Shown piece after piece: positions 34,301 through 43,336 of a stretch of 64,000 nt of DNA (position 1 is the stretch's first letter; every line of letters begins with the position of its first letter). The translations under genes and the position numbers were made by a program. This DNA comes from Strigamia acuminata. Lineage: Eukaryota > Arthropoda > Chilopoda > Geophilomorpha > Linotaeniidae. The DNA lies in contig OX442316.1 of the NCBI GenBank assembly GCA_949358305.1, positions 2,976,001-3,040,000 of the forward strand, written 5' to 3'. The notes below the pieces were generated by a model. That model had not been told where the DNA came from. It saw only the letters and a program-made list of their open reading frames with translations, and searched no databases.

Positions 34301-37300
34301 TCGATTCTAGTTTCTGAACTGTAAGACTTTTCCCATAGTTCTTCTATTGTGAGCTTTTCATTTTTTACATCTAATAGACTCAATATGTGAATAGGACAAT
34401 CACTTTGACTGAGATTGTTTTCCTCAGCATATATCTTCTCTAATGCCATAAAACTCTTATCCAATACACAGACTGTTATGTTTGGAAAGCTTACATTAGC
34501 GTCATCTAAGATTGCAATGTTAATTCGTAAGGGATATGCAATGTAAGTCATAAATTTGAAATAGATGATAAACGAAAATAGAGCGGTGCAGCCGAGATAA
34601 ATAACATTGTGCAATATGTTTTGAATGTGGCTGCGAATTGGCTTTCTTCGTAGCAGGACCGATGAGAAATAGCTTTTCTTTTTTTGGAGATAATGGCACA
34701 CTTTGAGCTGAATTTTTCTATCTTTTGATGATGTTGCATTACGTTTTTGATAACTGATGATTAATGTTATCAAATCCAAAACTGCAAGTATTGACATTCC
34801 AAGATAAAGACTAATATTTCCAGCTGCATCAATGAGTAGATCGAGAAATCCATAAGCAAATCTTTCTTGAATAACATGAATGACGTTTGATGCTGCTTCA
34901 CTTTGGCGTTCTAACAACGGGGCATCTGATGTAGTAACTGTGTAGAATTTTAACTCTTCGTCTATTTGAGTGCACATTCTGCTACATGAGCAATTTAATT
35001 CTGAATTTATTTTATGTAGTTTTGCATAAATGTACATGTACAGCTGCTCTGTTTCAATTGAAGTATTACACAAGTCGCTTGTTTTTCCACTCATAAATGG
35101 AAATCTGTATTTATGAATAAATAAAAAATATTTTATTTTTTATTTTTTATATTTTTTTAGAATGAGCGTTTTCGGCTGTATTCACCAGGTAGTGCAAAAA
35201 CACACCGATACAACTTATCAGTGTGACAAGTTGACATTTAAATGATGTCACTCAATCACTTTCCCATCATGGGTTTAGATGATTGTGTGACATCATTAAA
35301 ATGTCAATTTGTCACAACTTATGAGTGAGTTTTTGCACTACCTGGTGGATACAGCTGAAAACGCTCATTCTGCAGATGAGCTTCAAACTGGACTGGGACG
35401 TTTTTTATGTCCAAGACTGTACATAAAGTGATCTCCCACCTGCAAGGTTGTTGACTGTAAAAATTTTCAAGGCATTTTTTGTGGCATTTGTTAAAATCCT
35501 TTTCGTCAATGCATGGATCAGACGATGCATTCAAAAATATGAACTAAAAAATTATATATGCATACAAAAATATCAAGACTTGACAAATATTTATTGTTAT
35601 TCAATGTTTGGTAGTCAGTATTTGGTCCAGATTCCATTTAAGTTTATCTGTTTCAAAACCCAGTAGGGCCATTCAAGCTATTTTCTTCTTCGTGTTGTGA
35701 AAGCAGAGACCAATGTACGATCATGTTAAAAAAAACTAGACCTTCCCTCATCCCATTTCCTGACACCATGTAAGTTGTAATTGAGCTCGAGACAACAGCG
35801 TGGTTCTATACTAAAAACCACCACAACGTTGACTATATTCCCGAGCCGAACTACGCTTAACTGTGGACTGTGCTCTACTATGCAGAAAAGTAGTTCTGTG
35901 CCAAAGCATCACTTTTGTGTAAAATCACCTGTTGACGTCTAGTGGCAAAACACGAAATTACTCACAAGTTCAATTGCCAGCTTAAAGTGAGGGTCCAGTT
36001 TTTTTTAACACAATACTATATATGTCTTGGTCAAGTGTAGCAACTGTGCCGCTGCTGGCGTGATGACACCCCTGACGCCATCAACAAAGTACAAAAAACA
36101 TAACAAATAAAAGATGGCCCAACACTGCCGACAATAAAATCAAAACAATAAAATAAAGTAGACATTGGTTATTCATATGCTCTCAAATGTTCTCAATGAA
36201 TCTCTTTGACTTTTGCAAATCTCGCCCCGACCTAGTTACACTTGGAGGCTTGGCCTCGCTTCCCACTATCTCTCGGCTTGCCTCCGATGTTAGCTCTGGC
36301 TGCTGCCTGGTCGCTTCATTGCCCGCCGCCTCCAACAGCTGTCCACTTGCCTCAATTCTGCTGGGATTTGCTGTTGCTGGTTGTTCCGTCGTCCTAGGCA
36401 CAAACTGGCTGCTTAACCATAGGTGTCTCCATGGTGTCTCCATAGGGTAAAACCTTGGAGTCACTGCATGTCCCACCATCTTGCCCGATGTCTTGGTGGT
36501 CATGACCCACACTTCTTCCCTCTTGGCCAATTCGTGCTGCTGAACTGGACGATGCGGCTTGTCGTAATCGGAACATTGTTGACTCTTTGCCACCTCGTCC
36601 CTCTTCCTGAATTTGCAATGATTAGGTATTTTCGGCCGCAGTGCAGTTGGAAGCACCGGAATACCTGTTCTCTGTCTCCTAGACATTAACAGCTGTGCCG
36701 GAGTATTCACGCTCAGTCCCAGGGTATTTCAGTAGTACAGTTTTGCTTCACCATGGCCACAAATCTTCTCATTACTTTGGTAGTAAATCTTCTCATTACT
36801 TTGGTAGTAAATCTTCTCATTACTTTGGTAGTAAATCTTCTCATTACTTTGGTAGTAAATCTTCTCATTACTTTGGTAGTAAATCTTCTCATTACTTTGG
36901 TAGTAAATCTTCTCATTACTTTGGTAGTAAATCTTCTCATTACTTTGGTAGTAAATCTTCTCATTACTTTGGTAGTAAATCTTCTCATTACTTTGGTAGT
37001 AAATCTTCTCATTACTTTGGTAGTAAATCTTCTCATTACTTTGGTAGTAAATCTTCTCATTACTTTGGTAGTAAATCTTCTCATTACTTTGGTAGTAAAT
37101 CTTCTCATTACTTTGGTAGTAAATCTTCTCATTACTTTGGTAGTAAATCTTCTCATTACTTTGGTAGTAAATCTTCTCATTACTTTGGTAGTAAATCTTC
37201 TCATTACTTTGGTAGTAAATCTTCTCATTACTTTGGTAGTAAATCTTCTCATTACTTTGGTAGTAAATCTTCTCATTACTTTGGAAATCATTGTCTGTCG

Positions 37301-39133
37301 CATATTGTTCAAACTCGGCCAACATAAATTGCATTCTCAAATCACTAATACTTCCTCATCCGTGTCGCGCAAATATCGACTCTATTTGATCGATAACTTT
37401 CGACAATTTAATGCGGTCTAGGAGCTCCAGCTTTATAAACTGTGAGTAGTAATCTACAACCAACTAGTATCTGCATCCCCATGCTTTCCCAAGACAGTAT
37501 GGGTGTTTCCATCGCTATCATCGGTTCCTGCAGTGAGACTTGGCCCTGCTATGGTAGCATATCCGACAATCTCCCAAAATTGACGTGTGCCAATCCCCCC
37601 CACCAAATTGACTGTTTAGCCTGCACTCTATAGCAGCCCCTGATGACCCTCATACAGCTTCTCGGTAATCTCCTTTCTTAGGCCGGTCGAGATGAAAATC
37701 CTATCATTCTTGAAAATTAGTCCCTTGCTCCTGGTCAAATTATTCCAAACTTGCCAATAGATCCATCTTCGATCAATCTTCGAATCTGCTCTAGTCTCGC
37801 ACTTGGCGCCGAAAAACCGACTCCACATGAACTTCTTTTCATCTCTTAACAATTCTGCCGTCACCATCTTATCGATGATATTTTCTAATATGTTTGAGTA
37901 TTTACTTATATCATTTGTTTGATTGTGTCGTGGTTTACCATGCCAGATAATCCCCATGTATATTAAATTGCACATTGTGCTCGATTACCAACATTGTCAA
38001 AGGTGATGCTTTGACACAGAACTACTTTTCCACGTAGTAGAACACAGTACAAAGTTAGGCGTAAACAGGCTAAATAGATCAACGTTGGGGTGGTTTTGAG
38101 TGTAGGATCAAATTCGAGTTTTGCACAATGACTATCACAATATCGGTGGCATTAATTTATTAACCTTAATTAGATTTGATTCAATAATTAAATGAAATAA
38201 TAAAATTAAATACCTTTTGTAAACTAAATTTACTTCTTACTACTTCGTTTGAGTTTGATAATTTTGGTGCTTGTGTTCCACCTGCCATAGGTGACAGATA
38301 CTAAAAATTTAAGGAGTTTTAAACTTTTAAAGTTTAAAGTATGCAATTTGCTTTTGACAGTATACAGTATAGTCAATATACTTACGACAAGTGTGCTTGG
38401 TTGGCATAATTTGGGTCGATTGAACCACATTTTGAATTTGCCCAACATGTTTCGCCCCGAAACGTTTTCTAGAAAATGATTGTGTAGTACAAGTTTGTTT
38501 CAGTTAATAGTACTTCGTGTATCATAATTTACCAACTGTTATCACACTACAGGTTCCCCATATGGACAATTCATTCCTTACTGTAATTTTTGGTTTGTTT
38601 GTTGCTTTCTGTATTAGAACACTGCTGTTTTATAATTAAGTTGTGAAAAAAAATAAAGTTTTTCTTACCGAAATAAATTCAGTTTTGTTTACTGCAGAAA
38701 AATCAATATTCCACAATGCAGACATGGTGACATTTTCATTCCCAAGTAACCCGTACAATGTGTTTGCACACTGGACTGGGTCTGCTTGTACGATGTTTTT
38801 CCATGCGTGTTGTACGTATTCGTTTTCAATCATGCATATTTTCAATGCTGGGAATGAAATCTCGATTTCGTCTCTCGTGTACGCGTCAGTAGCGATGGGT
38901 TTAGAAAAAAAATGCTTGATTTTCTGCCCGGTTTGATAGCAACAAGTTGCGAGGCAGCTTGTCAAAAGTAGACACCAAACAAACTTGATTTTAACGCTTT
39001 TTGTGGGATCAATTAACGTTTGTAATTCAGGAAATGATCCCTCGAACATCCAAAGACATGGCATTTGTTGTTGTACTGTTTTTCGGATTTTATACTTAAT
39101 CGCAGCATTCCTCCTATTCATTGCAATCCTCAT
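31364..39133 (-). CDS. double (concatenated) DEG/ENaC channel, copy A, 788 aa, 11 exons
   Basis: DEG/ENaC subunits are plasma-membrane cation-channel subunits, normally two helices each, acting as trimers. Exons (minus): 39133-38669, 38608-38533, 38468-38386, 38300-38214, 35543-35440, 35104-34291, 33790-33730, 33654-33569, 33492-33388, 32177-32071, 31742-31364; every junction keeps frame. Module 1: helix 1 at about 48-68, FPALKIC at 94-100, Cys-rich ectodomain (CHKKCLENFYSQQPCR, CSCSRMC), pore helix about 355-389 with LYLGMS. A 46-residue basic linker follows. Module 2: helix 1 about 438-458, FPNITVC at 478-484, ectodomain (GMCTQFL, KCMPANDFYICKKQC, CQCHIPC), pore helix about 744-776 with LSLGMS. 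Both pores keep the family G-x-S filter pattern. No His-Gly gating motif is seen before either helix 1. The linker has no Met, so module 2 cannot start separately in that exon. Intron 4 carries a transposon remnant. Ligand and ion choice are unknown. Confidence 0.88.
31838..32013. mobile_element. pogo/mariner-like MITE in channel gene A
   Basis: Flanked by TA. The left end GCCTCGTTATAACGAATC pairs with right-end TTTGTTACAACGAAGTTTC. It lies in the intron between exons 10 and 11. Orthologous copies are at 43809-43989 and 57174-57354. Confidence 0.7.
32551..32960. mobile_element. MITE with 29-bp inverted repeats, unit A only
   Basis: The left end GGTGAAAACACAAGGGAGCG then GGTAAGATT pairs with right-end AATCTTACCCGCTCTCTTG then TGTTTCCACC. 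The interior is non-coding. It is absent from the matching place in B and C, so it inserted after the copies separated. The flanking 32280-32550 is also A-specific and may be another element. Confidence 0.75.
33153..33298. mobile_element. 146-bp hAT-like MITE with 8-bp target duplication, unit A only
   Basis: Ends are CAGGGCCGGCGCGA and GCACTGGCCCTG. The flanks CTTGTGGT (33145-33152) and CTTGTCGT (33299-33306) form an 8-bp target-site duplication with one change. Unit B has the empty site (CTTGTGGTACTG near 44350). The ends and the 8-bp duplication are hAT features. Confidence 0.85.
33851..34267. mobile_element. pogo/mariner-like MITE next to the fusion exon, unit A
   Basis: Starts CAGTCAAACCTC after TA and ends near CGTTATAACGAGACTCAACT. 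It lies in the intron just after the donor of the fusion exon. The unit B copy (45961-47048) has a further element inside it. Confidence 0.7.
35161..35369. mobile_element. ~209-bp hairpin element in channel intron 5, unit A
   Basis: The left arm AATGAGCGTTTTCGGCTGTA, TTCACCAGGTAGTGCAAAAAC pairs with a right arm of GTTTTTGCACTACCTGGTGG, ATACAGCTGAAAACGCTCATT. The inner arms GACAAGTTGACATTT and AAATGTCAATTTGTC also pair. Unit B has only a short version near 49071-49132 with AATGAGTATTTTCGGCTGGA and AGCCGAAAACATTCATT. Confidence 0.75.
36183..37975 (-). pseudogene. degraded Ty3/gypsy-type integrase
   Basis: Reading on the minus strand: a zinc-finger-region piece (EKLYEGHQGLL) near 37640, then catalytic-core fragments broken by stops (SIFARHG, AEFEQYA) near 37320-37390. 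Then the 24-bp array interrupts. Then 36710-36183 encodes the C-terminal region NTPAQLLMSRRQRT, KFRKRDEVAKSQQ and YDKPHRPVQQHEL, typical of K02A2.6-like Ty3 integrases. Several stops and the array make it non-functional. No reverse transcriptase or LTR was recognised. Confidence 0.75.
36761..37284 (+). repeat. 24-bp perfect minisatellite (~22 copies)
   Basis: About 22 tandem copies of a 24-bp unit containing TCTTCTCATTACTTTGGTAG appear identical by eye. It sits inside the integrase remnant on the other strand, where each unit would read as eight residues (SNEKIYYQ). Perfect identity points to very recent expansion or array homogenisation. Confidence 0.95.
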
Positions 39134-40677
39134 TGTGCAAATGCAAGAAATTTGAAATGTCTTGTTTAAAAACGTCCAAAAGCTTCTGTTTCTTTGACGT
39201 TACTTGGGAGTTTATTTGCGTATGATGAGACACGTCAATGGAATAAATAATCAGAAAATTACATACTCCTTACTTGGCAGTGCACCTAATTGATGGTTTC
39301 ATCAAGTTTTCAACCAACAAACTGTATGTTCAAAGTAAATAATAATAATTATTATTTCTTAAACCAAATAAATTTTTAATTTGTTGACTTTTTAGAGACA
39401 ACGATTTTTGTGAAAGCAAACCGGTTGAAATTATTATTTTAACTATTAGAAAATAAAAGAAATGAAAAAATATATAGAAAATATATATTTTTTACTTAGT
39501 AACAGTTGGTTAGATAACGAAACAATAAAAAATTACATATCTGTTAGGGAATTGTAGCAGAGCACACACTGGTTTTAGAGGTGTAGATCTTAGTCAGTTT
39601 TATTTCCATCCTGAGGGCATCAGTGTGGGGAGCAGTACACCCAAAGTGTACCTCAGTACCCGTACACGGTACATTGCATCAACATGACTGAGGTACTGGT
39701 ACGTGATAATTTGGTCTGTTAGAATTGTACTGCGCTACCAGTAGATGGTAAATTCAGTCAGGTTTGGACTGGGTACAAATTTAGTACCGGGAAATCTGGA
39801 TTGGTCGGGCCAGGGACAGGCTACGGTCGGCCCGCCACGGGCCACCGGGCCACGACAACCGAGAAATTCTCGGTATCCCGCCGGGCCAGTGCAGCACTGA
39901 TTTCAGTCAATATGAAAGTACCGCGTGCGGTTGTACGATACTGGTACAAGAGTCTCGTATATTCTACCATTTTCCATTTTAAAAATTCAATTTTTATCAA
40001 AATAATTAAATAAAAAACAAATACATATTCAAATAAAATTAAGACACCAAAACATGAAATTCGTCTGTTTAGGCCCTAAATAGACGAATTTCACGTGTTT
40101 CGGTGTCCAATCGCACTGCATCATGGTTTAGTGAGATGTACCACGAGATGCATTGCAACACGGTACACGGAACTTTAGGATGCCCAAAGTACCGCGGTAT
40201 AGGAACACGGTACTGTGAACCATTAAAAATAGTACCGCGTTACCAGTACACGGTACTTTGAGCCGGCCAAAATGTTCCACGGTACAAGCTGCGATACAGT
40301 ACCATTTCCATGTATCGTGCCCAACATTGACAGTGGGCAAGGATGTGACGGGACCGGAAATTTTGCAAAACAGCAGAACGGCGGAACCTGGTGGAACCGA
40401 TGGGTTTGTGGAAAACCCGGAATCACCAATGCTGTGGAACAGCGAAACAAGCAGAACTATTGTGACGCTGAACTAAGTTATCAGGCAAAATAAATATCAA
40501 AAACTGTTGTTACGTAATTAGGGGGTTGGGGGTTCGGGAATTTGTTACGACCATGTTAGAGGGGGGAGGGGGTCTAAAAATCCCAAATTTTGCGTTACGT
40601 AATTTATGGACTGCCCCAAAGAGCCGAAGTAGTAGAAAGGCTTAAGTAAGTATAGGGTTTCAAACAAATGTCATGTC
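39134..40677. other. spacer between units A and B
   Basis: No gene is seen. 39134-39737 is the upstream flank of channel gene A and matches 52965-53892 in B. 39738-40677 has no counterpart in B or C within the window. It holds a G/C-rich patch (39800-39900), many GTACC/GGTAC motifs, and a near-perfect hairpin at 40042-40107. Confidence 0.5.
40042..40107. other. 66-bp near-perfect hairpin
   Basis: GACACCAAAACATGAAATTC, GTCT pairs with AGACGAATTTCACGTGTTTC, GGTGTC around a 14-base loop, with about two mismatches. It may be a minimal MITE or a small-RNA precursor; no expression evidence is available. Confidence 0.65.
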
Positions 40678-40957
40678 AAGAAATAAAAATTTAAAAAATG
40701 AATAATTAAATTATAAATAATTTATTTTGATAATTTTTTTTTTCTATTTAGGACGAATTAAAAGACGAATTTTCTAAAAGTCTGCCGGACGTTTTCAAAC
40801 CGTGGTCGAAATTTTTGGGAAAATCTAAATGGATATCCCGCGACACCGTAAGTGGACTGGAAAAAGGCGAGTTTCAAAATGGCGTAGAAAGTAAAGACAT
40901 TTTTGTGATTCTAGTTGACTTATGTTGATTTCAATATCTATTAGACTTTTGATCATA
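40678..40957 (+). pseudogene. GST exon 5-6 fragment (unit B)
   Basis: Copy of GST intron 4, exon 5 (about 40753-40848, with changes such as ISGDT to ISRDT) and the start of exon 6. Exon 6 has an in-frame TAG where the intact gene has GAG (NIYE becomes NIY-stop). The copy then jumps at TCC to sequence equivalent to 29020, losing the rest of the gene. It has no promoter or exons 1-4. Confidence 0.9.
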
Positions 40958-43336
40958 TCCACCTTGGACGTCCTAGGTTCCACTCAGAAATATAGGCTGT
41001 TTAGTAATTCAACAAAATGTATTTGTTTAAATAGAAATATATTAGTACAGCGGTGATATTTTAAAATTTAGTTTGGTTTTTTAGATCTAGAATGTTTAAT
41101 AACCACAGACCTAAATACACTAGAGTGCGTACTGAGGGATTGTGGCTAAAAAGCTATGCTTACAGGTAGTGGCAACACTAAATTCTTTTTCACTTCCTGT
41201 CAATGTTATGGCTGCCTAAAATCAGCATACGCTCAAACATTCCGAACCATAGTTAGCAAATACTGCGTGGTATTGAATTGAATTGTGAGACATCTCAATC
41301 CCGATGTATTTATTTAAGTAAAACTAATAAATAAAAAACGACAAGAAACGATAAAATGAGGGGAAAATGAGAGAAAATCAAGAGAAACACGAAAAATAAG
41401 ATTGAAATTGGTGGAGTAAGACGCAGAACAGGAAGTTGGAGAGCATTCATCCCAACATATATACATACACATTCCAGTAGTATTTAGGTCTGTGGTTTAA
41501 CTTTTAATTTGATTTTTTAGTATGTTTAGATTTCTAATTTTAATATTCTTACTGCGAATATCTTTACGATTTCCAGTCTTGTTCTTTAATTCTGATGTAG
41601 CTTTCCTTAACTGGGAAAACTCCTGTTGCTGCTTTGAAAATCCCTTGACTAAATCTATTGTAGACACCTGCCCTTCTAATAGACAAAGAACTTGCCTTTT
41701 TCATTGTATCAACTTAGTTCCCCAACATTAAACTAATTCTAAATATTCTTCCATTCCTTAAAAATTACCTTTAGTGTCAGTTTCATCTGTATTTTAGATT
41801 GTAATGGTTTTTCCCATTTGCTGTTATCACTTTACCTATTCTAGACCCAGTTCTATTCTTCTTGTATCTATTGATCTGTGATGCTATTTCTGTCACCAAC
41901 TAGACCAATGATGTCCAATGCATTATTCATATTTGACAAATACCATATTACCCCGCTTTAAGCCACATGCTGGTATAGTGTGAGTTTTACCGACATGCTG
42001 ATAAGTCCCTTTTCGTGTAAGTGAGTACAAATTTTTTTCAATGAGAATTGAGCCAAAACAAGCATTAAAAGCATTTGTAAAATGTCCAAAATGTAGGAAA
42101 TTGGCCTAAATTTCTATTAATTTTCTCAAATTTTAGTAATATTCATCAGAATATCAAGAAATCTCAAATTTCAGGCCCAAATTCCAACATAATTATTCTT
42201 CCGAGCTCTATTAAATGAAAAAAACAAAGAACCACGTTTGTCTTTGTACTGGCATGCCGGTATGAACTGGTTGACTTCAATTACAAAAACATGGTAAACC
42301 CATGTCCAACGCCATGTGGCTTAAAGTGGGGTAATGTGGTAAAGCCGTACCAGCAAATGGAAAAAAAAACATTATTACAATCTAAAATACAGATGAAATA
42401 GTGGAATGCATTTCATAATAAACCTTTAACAAAATGTATTGTACAATGCATTCTTAAGTGCATTGTGAAACTTAATGCATTCAAAATACCTTATATACAT
42501 TGCACTGGGTGTTCTAGTATTAGATCAACGTGTTGTGACAGTCTATTTAGTAGTGATCTCAAAATATCACTAAAGGTTATCGTTTTATTTTGAAAGAAAG
42601 TTTTATTTATTTTAAAAAATATAGGCTACAGGAAATTTTCTCTAGGATATTTTAAGGAGTAAAAGTTGGTAAAAGTTGCATTTATGCTAGTACTGGTGCC
42701 AAGGGGGCTGCTATAGAGATCCAGTCAGCTAATTGCTTCACAGGAAATGCCATTTTCACAGGAAATGGAAAATAAGGAAAATCCTTACTATTTTGAGTAA
42801 GAAATATTATGTAATTCAAACAGAATTTAGCCCTTATAGGTTTTTGTGGGAATTGTGTAAAATTGAACACAAGAAATGCTACTTCCTGCAGAGGAAGGAA
42901 TTCTCCTCAGTCTGAACCAAACCTTTGCATTGAAAACACCACATGAAACTGTCTTTGAAAAACACCAAACTTTATTGAAACAGTTAGTAGCAATGCTTGT
43001 TGTGTTGTGTAAGGTAAGTTTCTTTTGGGTTTTACTTTGGAATCAGTTTGAATTTTTTTTTCGAGGAAATAATTTAAGTTTGACGCTTTTTATCTTTCAA
43101 GTGTAGTTTATTAGTGTGTCGCACAAATGTATGTACATTGATGTAATATTGACATTTAGTTGTGAACAAGAAATTGGCCAATAAAGGCAGTATTATTTTG
43201 CCTGAATAAATTACTCATAGTTAACTGATTGTGGTTTCAATTGAATAAAAATTGGTGTACAAATTTTAAGTATTTTAAGAACAACTTATATTAAAAAACA
43301 CATCTGAATCTGAATGCAAGTTTAAGTCTGTGTAGT
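40958..43336. other. non-coding stretch of unit B before the channel gene
   Basis: Counterpart of 29020-31363. It holds the MITE at 41942-42340 and the dispersed repeat near 42867-42965. A 69-codon frame at 41522-41731 starts with a signal-like hydrophobic run and has several cysteines, but unit A lacks its ATG and 34 internal bases, so it is not called. Confidence 0.6.
41942..42340. mobile_element. MITE with 27-bp inverted repeats (unit B copy)
   Basis: Orthologue of the element at 29889-30249, with ends ACCATATTACCCC and GGGGTAATGTGGT. It is about 40 bp longer than in A, mainly from an added AATTCCAACATAATTATTC-like stretch. Confidence 0.75.

Larger units (their letters stand above)
35766..38125. 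mobile_element. transposon-like segment with ~140-bp inverted ends around an integrase remnant
   Basis: Sequence at about 35770-35935 recurs inverted at about 37990-38125: AGCATCACTTTTGTGT on the left matches GGTGATGCTTTGACACAG-ACTACTTTTC on the right, and CAACGTTG(T/G)GGTGG, CAGAACTACTTTTC and GTAGTAGA(A/G)CACAGT are shared. The segment is absent from units B and C. Between the ends lie a degraded Ty3-type integrase and a 24-bp repeat array. It may be a DNA transposon with a gypsy-related integrase (Ginger-like), or a retroelement fragment that inserted into a MITE. Confidence 0.55.
28275..39737. repeat. segmental duplication unit A (oldest copy)
   Basis: The stretch from GST intron 4 to about 39737 recurs, diverged by several percent and with different insertions, at 40678-53892 (unit B) and from 53893 to the window end (unit C). 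Unit A contains the intact GST 3' end and one complete double DEG/ENaC gene on the minus strand. It holds elements absent from B (32551-32960, 33153-33298, 35766-38125) and lacks several found in B and C. Confidence 0.85.

Noticed and set aside
34279-35094. possibility that the fusion exon holds a separate second gene with its own start
   Set aside because: No ATG lies between the module 1 pore helix and module 2 helix 1 in copies A, B or C, and no acceptor is needed to keep the frame open. A separate promoter with an unseen start exon cannot be fully excluded without transcripts.
36695-37421. 200-codon open frames on both strands at the 24-bp array
   Set aside because: They exist only because of the 24-bp period. 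They differ in every frame and strand and show no domain.
41522-41731. 69-codon frame with a signal-like start and several cysteines, also at 54887
   Set aside because: The unit A copy lacks the ATG and 34 internal bases, so the frame is not conserved between paralogous units.
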